From the NCBI RefSeq assembly GCF_016862195.1, contig NZ_BOMM01000029.1, positions 124,001 through 188,000 of the forward strand: 64,000 nt of DNA, given 5' to 3'. This DNA is from Paractinoplanes ferrugineus (GTDB lineage: Bacteria > Actinomycetota > Actinomycetes > Mycobacteriales > Micromonosporaceae). The notes under the pieces were generated by a model. It did no database searches and was not told the origin of the DNA. It saw only the letters and a program-made list of their open reading frames with translations. A program made the translations under genes and the position numbers. Below, piece by piece: positions 48,772 to 57,422 of this stretch; within the stretch, counting starts at the first letter, position 1, and the number at the start of each line of letters is the position of its first letter.

Positions 48772-49131
48772 CTAGGCCCACTCCACTGCCGTACGGCCGG
48801 AACCGTGGTCCTCGCGCAGGTCCGGGTCGGCACCGGCCGCCAGTAATTCGCGAACCGCATCGACATGCCCCCAGCACGCCGCGCCGCACAACGGCAGCCC
48901 TTCCTCGCCGGTACCGCTCTCGGCATTCGGATCGGCGCCGGCGTCCAGCAGCGCCCGTACGTTGTCGGCCCGGCCCTGCACGCTCGCGCGGTACAGCGGC
49001 GTCGCCCCGTCCGGGCCGGCCCGGTTCGGGTCAGCACCGTCCCGCACGAGCCCGACGACACGCCCGACGCCGGCCCAGCCCGCCGCCTCGGTGAGACGCT
49101 GCTGCAATTTCTTTCGGCGCCGCCTGTTCAC
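48772..49131 (-). CDS. Ankyrin-repeat protein
   Basis: 119 residues with three ankyrin repeats: DGADPNRAGPDGATPLYRAS, LLDAGADPNAESGTGEEGLP and LLAAGADPDLREDHGSGRTA. Basic N-terminus (MNRRRRKKLQQRL). Repeats mediate protein binding; partner unknown. No signal peptide. Convergent with the VOC gene at 48309 and divergent from the VOC gene at 49182. Confidence 0.85.
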   Translation of the reverse strand: MNRRRRKKLQQRLTEAAGWAGVGRVVGLVRDGADPNRAGPDGATPLYRASVQGRADNVRALLDAGADPNAESGTGEEGLPLCGAACWGHVDAVRELLAAGADPDLREDHGSGRTAVEWA

Positions 49132-49181
49132 CGCCCCATTGTGAACTCACCAGGTTTTGCATAGTCGCTAAGTTCGGTGCC

Positions 49182-49565
49182 ATGCGGACATCCGGCCGGT
49201 TCGCCGGCGTGACGATCGACTGTCGGGACCCGCGGAAGCTCGCCGATTTCTGGTCCGCGGTGCTCGGCGGACGAGTGACCGAGTCCCTTCCCGGCTGGCG
49301 GCGGGTCACTGTCGACGACGGCCTGCCGGTATTGACGTTCCAGCCGGTCCCGGAACCTAAAATCGGCAAGACCCGACTGCATCTGGACGTCGCCGTCCCG
49401 GACGCCGGCGAAGCAGTGGATCGGATCGAAGCCCTGGGCGGTCGCTGGACCGGCGAACGGCACGACTACCCCGAAGGCACCGTCCTCGTGATGACCGACC
49501 CGGAGACCAACGAGTTCTGCATCGTCCAGTACTACAACGCCGTATCTGATCGGCTTGCCGATTGA
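49182..49565 (+). CDS. VOC family protein
   Basis: 127 residues. Starts MRTSGRFAGVTIDCRDPRKL then ADFWSAVLGG, continues TRLHLDVAVPDAGEAVDRI and ends VLVMTDPETNEFCIVQYY. Close in style to the VOC protein at 19352 (both keep the N-E-F-C ending). Substrate unknown; no dedicated regulator adjacent. Confidence 0.87.
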   Translation: MRTSGRFAGVTIDCRDPRKLADFWSAVLGGRVTESLPGWRRVTVDDGLPVLTFQPVPEPKIGKTRLHLDVAVPDAGEAVDRIEALGGRWTGERHDYPEGTVLVMTDPETNEFCIVQYYNAVSDRLAD

Positions 49566-49634
49566 ACACCTTGTCAGCGACACGACGACAATCGCGCCTC
49601 GTAGATCACCGTTTTCTCGAAGGACTTTGCTGAG

Positions 49635-51659
49635 CTATCCGCTGCTGCGGCGCTGATTCGTTGCGTCTGCGAGGCTTTCCTGGAGGCGGTTGTGGCGGAA
49701 TTGGTAGACGCCGCCACATTGGCGCAGCACTCCCCGGTCGTGGGCCTCACGGAGGAAGCGAACGAGCCGTATCGGCGCGCGACGCCGGGCGGCGAGCATC
49801 AGCCGGGCCAGCCCGAATCGGCCCCACGCGCTGTTGAACGCGAACGCCGGCATGATCGTCGCCCACACCACTGGCCCGGCCCACCATTCCGCAGATGCGG
49901 CGGCAAACATCGTCGCCCAGAGCAAGGCGAACGCGGCCGCCCCCGCCAGGGACGCCAGCCGGTCCCGGCTCAACAGCGCGGTCGGACTGACGGCTCGCTG
50001 CTCGTCGCCGTGCTGGTGGATCAGGCCGAGCCACAGTCCGAAACCAACGGCGAGCACAACCCCCAACGCCAGCCCGATGCCGCGGAACACCCCCATCGCG
50101 AAGCCGATCGAGAAGCCCATGATCAGCCCCATCTTGAGCCCCAGTGGGTCGAGCCGTCGCGAGAGCGCACGGCGGGGTGGGCGCCCCCTGGAGCCGCCCA
50201 CGATCAGGGCGCCGGCGAGCGCCCCGACCCAAGCGCTCGACAACCCGTAGGGCACACCGATGGTCAACCCGCCCAACAGCCCGAACGCTGTCATCGCCAC
50301 CACCGTGAACTGCCGAGTCGACACGCCTACTTCCAGCCGCCACCAGGCCAGGTCGTAAGTGCCACGATCATGCAGTTGGCGAGCGAGTACGGTGAGCCAC
50401 TGCCGGGCCTCGTCCGCCGAGGGCTGGTCACGGGCGGCGCACCCGCCGACCGACGCGGTATAGACCGCCGGGATGAGCTGATCCAGCAGCCGTTCCTCGA
50501 TGCCGTCACGAGTAGCGGCCCAGTCAGCGGTCCGCAGTTCGTCCGGATCGGTGGCGCGCTGCCGGTAGACGTTGCGGGCGAGCCACACCGTGAGCGGCGT
50601 CGACAGGGCGACAGCCAGGGGCGACGTCTTGTCATCCGTCAGGTGCTTGACCACCCGATCCCAGCGGGGCACCGGATCATCGGTGCCGCTGACCAGATAC
50701 TGCACGACATCGGTCGAATTCAATTCCTGAAGTTCAACGACGGGGGTACGGCTCAGGGTCGTCGTCGACTTCACCACCTCCTCGTACACGTCGGTGCGGC
50801 AGGTCATCACGAGTTGCCGGCCACGATCGACGACCGTCCCGATGGCGCGCAGCGCGTCCCCGTGCTCGGCGCCGAGCTCGTCGAAGCCGTCCAGAACAGG
50901 CAGGATCCGACCGCCGAGCACCAGCTCCTCGGCTAGAGAGCGCCTCGACCCGTCCGGCCCCTCGATGGTCCGGGCGAGGGCCTCATTGTCGTCGGCGAGC
51001 CGCAGGGCGATCCAGTTGTCCAGCGGCTGCGCCGGGTCCCAGCCGGCCAGCGACAGCAGCACAGGAACAGGTTCCCGGTCCGGACCGGTGGCGGTCTGCC
51101 GGCGTCGCTCGCGGTCCCCCAGCAACTGCAACGTGAGCTGCAGCGCCAGCATCGACTTGCCACTGCCGGGCGCTCCGAGGATGACCAGCCGCCGCACGGA
51201 TTCGGGACCGGTGAACAGGTCGGCGAGCTGGCCGTGCTCGCCGGCGAGGGGGATCGGGTCCGCGTCCGGGCGGCCCACAATGGCGGCCCAAGTGGTCATT
51301 ACCGCCCGGGCGCGATCGCTGACCTCGAAGCGCACGGGCAGCGGCCACGGATTGGGCATCTCCCGCGCGGCCGCCTCGGTACGCCACTGCTCCGCCTGCG
51401 CCTCGGCCAAGGCCACGACGGCCGCCTCGATCTGGGCCGGCGTCACAGCTCGGGAGGCCGTGCCGGCGGTGTTCAGCCATTTGGCGAGGCTCAGCAACGC
51501 GATGGCCAGGCCAAGTCCGAAGCCGAGTGAACTCGACCACTGGTCGGCGTCTTCCAGGCCGGTCGACGCGAGCAGCGCCATGACGCCGACGAAGACGACG
51601 GGCAGCGCGGCCCGGGTGGTCTTCCGCCATCCTCGGGGACGTCTCCACCGCGTCGGCAT
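49635..51659 (-). CDS. NACHT family STAND NTPase with membrane segments
   Basis: 674 residues. Two N-terminal TM helices (LPVVFVGVMALLAS; LGFGLGLAIALLSLAKW), then a NACHT ATPase: Walker A GAPGSGKS at 162-169, Walker B RILPVLDGFDEL, and LVMTCRTDVYEEVV. The C-terminal third has eight or so TM helices and ends with YQFRHNRLQESLADA, the conserved tail of the actinomycete NACHT group. Such proteins are common in Actinoplanes and Streptomyces; some related STAND NTPases act in phage defence, but no effector domain is seen here. Role unresolved. Confidence 0.88.
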   Translation of the reverse strand: MPTRWRRPRGWRKTTRAALPVVFVGVMALLASTGLEDADQWSSSLGFGLGLAIALLSLAKWLNTAGTASRAVTPAQIEAAVVALAEAQAEQWRTEAAAREMPNPWPLPVRFEVSDRARAVMTTWAAIVGRPDADPIPLAGEHGQLADLFTGPESVRRLVILGAPGSGKSMLALQLTLQLLGDRERRRQTATGPDREPVPVLLSLAGWDPAQPLDNWIALRLADDNEALARTIEGPDGSRRSLAEELVLGGRILPVLDGFDELGAEHGDALRAIGTVVDRGRQLVMTCRTDVYEEVVKSTTTLSRTPVVELQELNSTDVVQYLVSGTDDPVPRWDRVVKHLTDDKTSPLAVALSTPLTVWLARNVYRQRATDPDELRTADWAATRDGIEERLLDQLIPAVYTASVGGCAARDQPSADEARQWLTVLARQLHDRGTYDLAWWRLEVGVSTRQFTVVAMTAFGLLGGLTIGVPYGLSSAWVGALAGALIVGGSRGRPPRRALSRRLDPLGLKMGLIMGFSIGFAMGVFRGIGLALGVVLAVGFGLWLGLIHQHGDEQRAVSPTALLSRDRLASLAGAAAFALLWATMFAAASAEWWAGPVVWATIMPAFAFNSAWGRFGLARLMLAARRRAPIRLVRFLREAHDRGVLRQCGGVYQFRHNRLQESLADATNQRRSSG

Positions 51660-51689
51660 CCGGCCATTATGGCCGTGAGTGACACCCCG

Positions 51690-52757
51690 TCACACCCTCG
51701 ATGTGCGTCCCGCGGCGTTGTTCGCGACCGGCGAAGGGTTGAGCCGGGCGAAGCCCTCCTGCCGCTGATAAGGGAAGTACGGGTACGGCGCGGTGCGCGT
51801 GCTCGCAGCGTCGAGTCGGGACGCCTGTTCGGGCGTGAGCGACCAGCCGACGGCAGCGATGTTCTGCCGCAGTTGCGCCTCGTTGCGGGCGCCGATGATG
51901 ACGGTGGCCACCGTGGGTCGTCGCAGCAACCAGTTGAGCGCGATCTGCGGCACCGCCCTGCCGGTTTCCCGGGACAGTTCTTCGAGGACGTCCACGATGC
52001 CGAACAGGTGCTCGTCGTCGACCGGCGGACCGAACGAGGCGGTCTCGTGCAGCCGGCTCGTGGCCGGTGGCGGTGTATCGCGGCGGATCTTGCCGGTGAG
52101 CCGACCCCAGCCGAGCGGGCTCCACACCACGGCTCCCACGCCCTGGTCGAGGCCCAGGGGCAGCAGTTCCCACTCATAGTCCCGGCCGACCAGGGAGTAG
52201 TAGACCTGGTGTGCCACGTACCGGGAGCGGTGGTCCCGATCGGCGGCGGCGAGGGACTTCATCAGCTGCCAGCCCGCGAAGTTGGAGACGCCGAGGTAGC
52301 GGATCTTCCCCTGCCGTACCAGATCGTCAAGCGTCGCGACGACCTCCTCGACGGGTGTGGCAGCGTCGAAAGCATGCAGCTGGAAAAGGTCGATGTAGTC
52401 GGTACCGAGCCGGCGCAGCGCCGCCTCGACCGAGTGAATGAGCCGGGCGCGTGAGGTTCCCGCGTCGTTCGGTCCGTCGCCGGTCGGCAGGCCGCTCTTG
52501 GTCGAGATCAGGACGGCGTCGCGCCGGCCTTTGATCGCCTGCCCCAGCACCTCCTCGGAGGCGCCCTCGGAATACACGTCCGCGGTGTCGAACATGTTGA
52601 TCCCGGCTTCCAGGCAGATGTCCACGAGGCCTCGTGCCTCGCGGGCGTCCGTGCTGCCCCAGGCGCTGAACAGCGGTCCGGAGCCGCCGAAGGTGCCGGC
52701 GCCGAAGCTGAGGGCGGGCACGGTGAGTCCGGATGCCCCGAGTCGTCGGTATTCCAT
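51690..52757 (-). CDS. Aldo/keto reductase
   Basis: 355 residues. TIM-barrel reductase with the full tetrad: Asp and Tyr in FDTADVYSEG, Lys in LISTKSG, and His in FQLHAFD. The NADPH-binding tail is IIGARNEAQLRQNIAAVGW. ATG 52757 has AAGG upstream; ATG 52772 is in frame. Divergent from a TetR gene across a 90-bp gap. Substrate unknown (aldehyde or ketone). Confidence 0.93.
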   Translation of the reverse strand: MEYRRLGASGLTVPALSFGAGTFGGSGPLFSAWGSTDAREARGLVDICLEAGINMFDTADVYSEGASEEVLGQAIKGRRDAVLISTKSGLPTGDGPNDAGTSRARLIHSVEAALRRLGTDYIDLFQLHAFDAATPVEEVVATLDDLVRQGKIRYLGVSNFAGWQLMKSLAAADRDHRSRYVAHQVYYSLVGRDYEWELLPLGLDQGVGAVVWSPLGWGRLTGKIRRDTPPPATSRLHETASFGPPVDDEHLFGIVDVLEELSRETGRAVPQIALNWLLRRPTVATVIIGARNEAQLRQNIAAVGWSLTPEQASRLDAASTRTAPYPYFPYQRQEGFARLNPSPVANNAAGRTSRV

Positions 52758-52771
52758 GATCACAACCTTCA

Positions 52772-52795
52772 TTAAAGGGACTGCGGTTCCGTTAA
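52772..52795. promoter_or_regulatory. Probable operator between AKR and TetR
   Basis: TTAAAGGGA and TTCCGTTAA form a 7/9 inverted repeat with a 6-bp spacer, next to the AKR start. A second half-like GATTAAGGGAAC lies near 52826. The pattern suggests TetR binding across the gap. Confidence 0.45.
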
Positions 52796-52847
52796 GGTGC
52801 CGGTTACGCTAGCAGCCGTACGCGATTAAGGGAACTGGAGGCCCGTT

Positions 52848-53459
52848 ATGGCCGTGGGTGGCACCCGACCCGGAGGGCGGACCGCCCGCGTCCGCACCGC
52901 CGTGCTCAACGCCGCGGGTGACGCGCTCGTAGAGCACGGCTTCGACCGCCTCGACCTTGCCGACGTGGCGCGCCGTGCCGAGGTGGGCAAGACGACGGTC
53001 TACCGTCGCTGGGGCACGGTCACCGGCCTCGTCGCCGACCTGCTCGCGGACATGGCGGAGCAGTCGCTGCCGCGAACCGACAACGGGTCACTGATCGAGG
53101 ATCTACGCGCCAACGCCCGGCTCGTGCAACGCACCCTGGTCGATCAGCGTCAGGGTGCCCTGTTCCGAGCGGTCATCGTCGCCGCGACCTGCGACTCCCG
53201 CGCCGCCGAGGCCCTGCACCACTTCTACGCCGTCCGCATCGCCGAGTGGACCCCCTGCGTCGAGCAGGCCATCCAGCGCGCGGAACTTCCCCCGGGCACC
53301 GACCCGGCCGAGGTCATTCGCGCCGTCTCCGCACCGCTCTACTACCGCCTGCTTCTCAGCGGAGACCCGATCGACGACGCCACGGCGGAACGGGCTGCCC
53401 AAGCAGCAGCGGCAGCCGCCCGCGCCGGCGTCTACACAACCGCCGGCGACTCACGCTGA
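52848..53459 (+). CDS. TetR family transcriptional regulator
   Basis: 203 residues. HTH: AVLNAAGDALVEHGFDRLDL then ARRAEVGKTTVYRRWGTVTG. The C-terminal helical domain is normal; the last 25 residues are Ala-rich. Controls the divergent aldo/keto reductase and itself through the gap repeat (inference). ATG 52848 conventional. Confidence 0.92.
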   Translation: MAVGGTRPGGRTARVRTAVLNAAGDALVEHGFDRLDLADVARRAEVGKTTVYRRWGTVTGLVADLLADMAEQSLPRTDNGSLIEDLRANARLVQRTLVDQRQGALFRAVIVAATCDSRAAEALHHFYAVRIAEWTPCVEQAIQRAELPPGTDPAEVIRAVSAPLYYRLLLSGDPIDDATAERAAQAAAAAARAGVYTTAGDSR

Positions 53460-53463
53460 GGCG

Positions 53464-53610
53464 CTACCCGTCCCGGAACCATCCGACCACCGGAGCGTTG
53501 ACGTAGCCGTCCATAAGCTCAGGCGGCCAGCGGTCACGCAGATCCTTCAACCCGATATCCGGGTGTGCCGCGAGGCGTGTACGCAGCGCCCGACACAGCG
53601 GTACGGCAGG
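53464..53610 (-). pseudogene. C-terminal fragment of an unidentified gene
   Basis: A frame ending CRALRTRLAAHPDIGLKDLR then WPPELMDGYVNAPVVGWFRDG and a stop reads as a natural C-terminus but has no matching N-terminal part; upstream it runs antisense to the PPOX gene. Probably a truncation scar between TetR and PPOX genes. Confidence 0.3.
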
Positions 53611-53698
53611 TGATCGCCGATCAGGTGAATCCGTTGCGAGAATCACCCGCCACAACGCCGGGGCGGAGGAAACGCCGGGCAGTCGATAGCGTGTCCCC

Positions 53699-54112
53699 AT
53701 GCGGCTTCCCGATTCTCTGCACGCCCTGGTGACCTCCGGCCCGTTGGTCCATCTCAGCACCGTCAACCCCGACGGCAGCCCGCAGGTGAGCGTCATCTGG
53801 ATCGGTCTCGACGGAGACGACCTGGTCAGCGGCCACATGTCCCGGTACGCCAAGCTACGCAACATCGAACGCGATCCACGAGTGGCACTCTCTTTCGAGG
53901 CGCCTCGGGATCCTGAGGCCGTCCTGAGTCCGTACGCGGTCATCCACGCGCGAGCGACGGTCGAGCCGAGCGAGCAGGCGTGGGATCTGCTCGACGACCT
54001 CACCAAGATCTACATGGGGCCGGACCAGACCTTCCCCGCTCCGAAGGGGCCGGGATACATCATCCGCTACCGGATCGAGCGTGTCGGCGGCGTCGGACCT
54101 TGGGCCGGCTGA
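53699..54112 (+). CDS. PPOX-class F420/FMN-dependent oxidoreductase
   Basis: 137 residues, split-barrel fold. Starts MRLPDSLHALVTSGPLVHLS then TVNPDGSPQVSVIWIGLDGD (typical flavin/F420 pocket), later RYAKLRNIERDPRVALSFEA, and YIIRYRIERVGGVGPW. F420 use is likely in this clade of actinomycetes. ATG 53699 follows GTCCCC. Small-molecule reduction role; substrate unknown. Confidence 0.85.
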   Translation: MRLPDSLHALVTSGPLVHLSTVNPDGSPQVSVIWIGLDGDDLVSGHMSRYAKLRNIERDPRVALSFEAPRDPEAVLSPYAVIHARATVEPSEQAWDLLDDLTKIYMGPDQTFPAPKGPGYIIRYRIERVGGVGPWAG

Positions 54113-54149
54113 GGGCACGCCTACGCGTGCGCTGCGCTCTACGGGGCAT

Positions 54150-54962
54150 TCACGACGGCGTTGTGGGGCGCTCCGACACCTTGGCCTCGACAGCCAGTTC
54201 CTTGTGCGTGTCGCATACCAGCGCACCCCGCTGAGAGTTGCGGCAGCGGTCATTCGGCGGCGCGACTCTTCTCGCTACGCATTGGTAAAGACTGTCTTTG
54301 GCGGCGTAGACCTCGGAGAGAGCACCTTCGGGGATCACGAACGACCTCGGCGGCTCCGGTGCCTTCGCGATCGCAGCCGCGTGCGCGGTGGTCGGGGCTC
54401 GTCCGGGGGGCGACAAACTGCGGCCGTCCCCGACCGCGATCTGCGGTCGGGGGATCTTGAACAGCTTCTGTGACTCCGGGGTCTTCGCGATCGCAGCCAC
54501 GTGCGCGGTGGTCGGGGCTCGTCCGGGCAGCGACACGCTGCGACGGTCCCCGATCACTACCTCGGAGAAACTCTCGCCGACGGCAAGCAGGGCCGGCGGA
54601 ATGTGCTGCTGGGTGTGAGCGGCGATGTAGAGCGCGGCCATCGAGTACGTGCCCGGCGGAACGTGGAATCGGTACCAGCCACCGAGCCGGACCCGCGTCA
54701 TCCAGGTCGCCGCGTCCTCGGTGATCCCCCAGGGGCCGCCGTGCATGAGGATCAACACACTTGGCATCTGGGTCGGCGAACGGTGGGATGCGAGCCCGAG
54801 CTTGAGCCCGACCGAGGCGTACGTGCCGCCGCCCATCTCCACTCCGTTCGGTCCGACCCGTCCCAACTGCACGTCGGTAGGCCTGAGCCAGCGCTGCGGC
54901 TCGACCACGGCCACGCCCAGGTCGAGGATCTGCGCCACCGCAGCGAGCGACTCGAGTACCAC
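54150..54962 (-). CDS. Hypothetical protein with a duplicated 40-residue segment and Cys/His tail
   Basis: 270 residues; the start at 54962 is uncertain. An alpha/beta N-terminal region (about 1-135; VLILMHGGPWGITEDAATWM, GGWYRFHVPPGTYSMAALYI) leads to two near-identical 40-residue repeats (VSLPGRAPTTAHVAAIAKTP and LSPPGRAPTTAHAAAIAKAP, about 136-215). The C-terminus carries a possible zinc site, CVARRVAPPNDRCRNSQRGA then LVCDTH. No family recognised. The DNA repeats are 120 bp apart and nearly identical, so a recent duplication. The downstream 54113-54149 gap is short. Confidence 0.6.
   Translation of the reverse strand: MVLESLAAVAQILDLGVAVVEPQRWLRPTDVQLGRVGPNGVEMGGGTYASVGLKLGLASHRSPTQMPSVLILMHGGPWGITEDAATWMTRVRLGGWYRFHVPPGTYSMAALYIAAHTQQHIPPALLAVGESFSEVVIGDRRSVSLPGRAPTTAHVAAIAKTPESQKLFKIPRPQIAVGDGRSLSPPGRAPTTAHAAAIAKAPEPPRSFVIPEGALSEVYAAKDSLYQCVARRVAPPNDRCRNSQRGALVCDTHKELAVEAKVSERPTTPS
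54331..54570 (-). repeat. 120-bp tandem duplication inside the hypothetical gene
   Basis: Positions 54361-54420 and 54481-54540 are almost identical over 60 bp with an exact 120-bp offset; similarity extends to about 54331 and 54570. The frame is kept, giving two 40-residue protein repeats. Confidence 0.85.
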
Positions 54963-55176
54963 CTACCTACCTCCTCCGGCACCGGTTGTTCCCAATAGTT
55001 GCATTAGCGGTGTACTCGCGCTCCTGGCCGTTTGGTGGAGTCGGCAGGCCGAACCGGAGGTCACACCGGACACTCGTGCTGGGCATAGCAACAGCGAGGC
55101 GACGCGACTTGAAACCTCAGAAAGACCACCACGACGTCGTCGTGAAGTACGCCGCGTTCCAGGCGGCGGCCTGCCA
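54963..55176. other. Gap upstream of truncated SDR
   Basis: 214 bp without a supportable gene; frames are short and lack motifs. The SDR gene that should begin here has lost its N-terminal half, so the gap probably contains the deletion junction. Confidence 0.4.
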
Positions 55177-55446
55177 ATGAGCCACCGCCGCTCGCCCCTC
55201 AACGTCCTGGTCCCCGGCCCGACCGACCCGCCGGGCCTGCGCAGCATCGCCGGCGACGACCAGACCCAGGTCGCCGCCCTCCTGACGCGGATGGCCGCCT
55301 CCACCGCCCTGCGCCGGGTCGCCGACCCCGCTGAGATCGCGCAGGCGGCGCTGTTCCTCGCCGGCGACCGATCCAGCTTCCTGACCGGCAGCGAACTGTT
55401 CGCCGACGGCGGCGAGGTTCAGGGGTTCCCCGCCGCCGTCCAGTGA
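55177..55446 (+). pseudogene. Truncated SDR, C-terminal part only
   Basis: The frame encodes only the last third of an SDR: LNVLVPGPTDPPGLRSIAGD, then ALRRVADPAEIAQAALFLAG and SSFLTGSELFADGGEVQG. The Rossmann cofactor site, NNAG and YxxxK are missing. An ATG at 55177 happens to precede the fragment, but function as a dehydrogenase is impossible. Confidence 0.75.
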
Positions 55447-55507
55447 GCCCATTCCGATCCTGCGTAGCGGGTTACCCACGCCGGGCAACCGCTCATCCGG
55501 CGGAGGG

Positions 55508-56344
55508 TCAGCGGAAGGCACCGATGTTGCGGACGGCCCAGGCGGCGAAGGGCTTCGGGGGCCGGCCCAGCACGTCCGTCACGTCGGGGCTGATTCGCTG
55601 CTCGCGTACGGTCGGTGCGCCGAGGATCGCCAGCGTGCCGTCCACCACCGGCGGAGGCATGAACGCCAGCATCTGTCGGCGGGCGTCGTCCGGCGACTGC
55701 TCGACGAAGTGGATCGGCTCGCCGAGGGCGGCGGCGAGATCCGCGGCGCGTTGGCGTGGCGTGCGCAGCTCCGGGCCGGTCAGCTCGTACGTGTGCCCGT
55801 CGTGTCCGCCCTGCAGCGCCTTCGCGGCCACCTCGGCGATGTCGTCAGGGTCGATCACCGGGAGGCCGACGTCGCCGAAGGGTGCGACCACCGTCCGGTC
55901 GGACCGAACCGAGTCGGCCCAGGCGAACGCATTGGCGGCGAAACCGCCGGGACGCAGGATCGTCCAGGCGAAACCGGACTGACGTACGAGATCCTCGATG
56001 GCCTGCAGCGGAGCGTGCGAGGCCGTCCCCGGCCGGGTCCCGACGGCCTGTGAGGATTGCAGCACGATCCGCTTGACCCCGGCCTCGGCCGCCACTTTGC
56101 GGATCGCGGGCCCGTCAAGGTTCGCGCCCGCGCCTTCTACCAGCAGGAACATGGCTTCGGCACCGGCAAGTGCCCGACGCAGGCTCGCCGGGTCCTCGAG
56201 GTCCGCGCGGTGGTGGCGAACTCCGTCCGGTACGACGACCGGGCGTCGTCCGCGCGATACAGCCGTGACCTCGGCGCCCGACTTCGCCAGGATCGACGAC
56301 AGCGCCCGGCCGACGTTGCCGGTGGCTCCTGTTACGACAAACAT
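55508..56344 (-). CDS. NmrA-family NAD(P)-binding protein
   Basis: 278 residues. NAD(P)-binding MFVVTGATGNVGRALSSILA at the start, an atypical-SDR middle (LEDPASLRRALAGAEAMFLL; VKRIVLQSSQAVG; WTILRPGGFAANAFAW) and the end DVLGRPPKPFAAWAVRN. NmrA-like proteins sense redox state or reduce quinone-like compounds. ATG 56344 is chosen; a longer frame upstream would cover the operator region. Divergent from an HxlR regulator. Confidence 0.9.
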   Translation of the reverse strand: MFVVTGATGNVGRALSSILAKSGAEVTAVSRGRRPVVVPDGVRHHRADLEDPASLRRALAGAEAMFLLVEGAGANLDGPAIRKVAAEAGVKRIVLQSSQAVGTRPGTASHAPLQAIEDLVRQSGFAWTILRPGGFAANAFAWADSVRSDRTVVAPFGDVGLPVIDPDDIAEVAAKALQGGHDGHTYELTGPELRTPRQRAADLAAALGEPIHFVEQSPDDARRQMLAFMPPPVVDGTLAILGAPTVREQRISPDVTDVLGRPPKPFAAWAVRNIGAFR

Positions 56345-56410
56345 GTCTCGTCCCCCGTTCAGCCGCGTCGCTCGCGCGGTCGAGTGGGGACGGTAGTAGC
56401 TTTCGTATAG

Positions 56411-56420
56411 TAGGTACCTA
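56411..56420. promoter_or_regulatory. Palindrome in the NmrA/HxlR gap
   Basis: TAGGTACCTA, a perfect 10-bp palindrome flanked by direct ATAGTA half-elements, located 66 bp 5' of NmrA and 33 bp 5' of the HxlR start. Likely HxlR operator. Confidence 0.5.
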
Positions 56421-56452
56421 GAGGATAGTAAGGACTTTGTGGCGGAGGGCAC

Positions 56453-56812
56453 ATGCAGCGATCAGCGGACCCCGAGATCGCGTGTCCGGTCGCGCCGGTC
56501 GTCGACATCGTGTTCAGCCGGTGGACGACCCCGGTCCTGTGGGCCCTGCACGAGTACGGTCGGCAGCGATTCGTGGAGCTGGAACGCCGGCTGACCAGCA
56601 TCACGCCGAAGGTGCTCACCCAGCGGCTACGCCAGCTGGAACGCGACGGACTCGTGGCGCGCACCTACTACGCCGGAGTGCCACCCCGAGTCGAGTACGA
56701 GATCACCGATCTGGGCGCCAGCCTCGGCCCGCTCTTCGCTCACCTGGCCACCTGGGCCGACGCCCACCTTCCGGCGGTGGAGCGGGCACGAAGCGCCTAC
56801 GACAGCAGATAG
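56453..56812 (+). CDS. HxlR family transcriptional regulator
   Basis: 119 residues. CPVAPVVDIVFSRWTTPVLW holds the conserved sensor Cys11; the winged helix follows: RLTSITPKVLTQRLRQLERD, then EYEITDLGASLGPLF. HxlR/YodB/QorR-type proteins sense quinones, aldehydes or thiol-reactive species through an N-terminal Cys, which is present. It probably controls the divergent NmrA gene. Confidence 0.92.
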   Translation: MQRSADPEIACPVAPVVDIVFSRWTTPVLWALHEYGRQRFVELERRLTSITPKVLTQRLRQLERDGLVARTYYAGVPPRVEYEITDLGASLGPLFAHLATWADAHLPAVERARSAYDSR

Positions 56813-56904
56813 CCGGCCCGCAACCGGTCGAGCACGGCGACCCCGCCGCTTCGGACGACCTTCGGGAGACGCCCGCGACCAGGAATGCTGGCAGTATCGG
56901 TGGC

Positions 56905-57369
56905 ATGAAGTCCCAACACTTCGTCGCCCGGGTCACCGCGGGGCCGGGCGGCAAGCTGCTGGTGCCGGTCCCGTTCGACCCCGACTCGGTCTGGGGCACC
57001 AAACCCCGCCACCACGTCGCCGGCACCGTCGACGGCGCCCGGATGCGGGCGGTCGTGGAAGCCGCCGGCGACGGCTTCGGGTTCACCCTCGGCCCGAAAT
57101 CGCCGGGCGTTCGCGGACTGGCCGCCGGTGTCGAGGTCACGGTGGACATCGCCCCGGAAGGGCCGCAACGCGAGGACCTCGCCGACGACGTCGCCGCGGC
57201 CTTGGCCGCCGATCCCGAGGCCGGGGCGTTCTTCGACTCGCTCGCGCAGTTCTACCGCCGGGCCTACCTACGCTGGATCGACGCGACCAAACGCCGGCCC
57301 GAACAGCGCGCCGAACGCATCGCGGAAATGGTGGAGCTGCTCAAAGCCGGTACGAAGGCCCGCCCTTGA
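56905..57369 (+). CDS. DUF1905 / YdeI-type (bacteriocin-protection-like) protein
   Basis: 154 residues. DUF1905 domain at 3-75 (HFVARVTAGPGGKLLVPVPF; HHVAGTVDGARMRAVVEAAG). A YdeI-like C-terminal helical part follows (DVAAALAADPEAGAFFDSLA; YLRWIDATKRRPEQRAERIA). The C-terminal motif is shared with OmpD-associated YdeI proteins. Function is not established. Short spacing to NADAR downstream, same direction. Confidence 0.85.
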   Translation: MKSQHFVARVTAGPGGKLLVPVPFDPDSVWGTKPRHHVAGTVDGARMRAVVEAAGDGFGFTLGPKSPGVRGLAAGVEVTVDIAPEGPQREDLADDVAAALAADPEAGAFFDSLAQFYRRAYLRWIDATKRRPEQRAERIAEMVELLKAGTKARP

Positions 57370-57422
57370 CGCCGCCATGATCGCAGTAAGACTGTCGTAC
57401 CCCGGCCGTAATGTGCCCGGGT

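Noticed and set aside
49692-49711. 20-nt identity with the D-arm of a tRNA-Leu (GTGGCGGAATTGGTAGACGC)
   Set aside because: It lies inside the NACHT gene, where the opposite strand encodes the conserved VYQFRHNRLQ tail. No acceptor stem, anticodon arm or T-arm follows, so this is coincidence.
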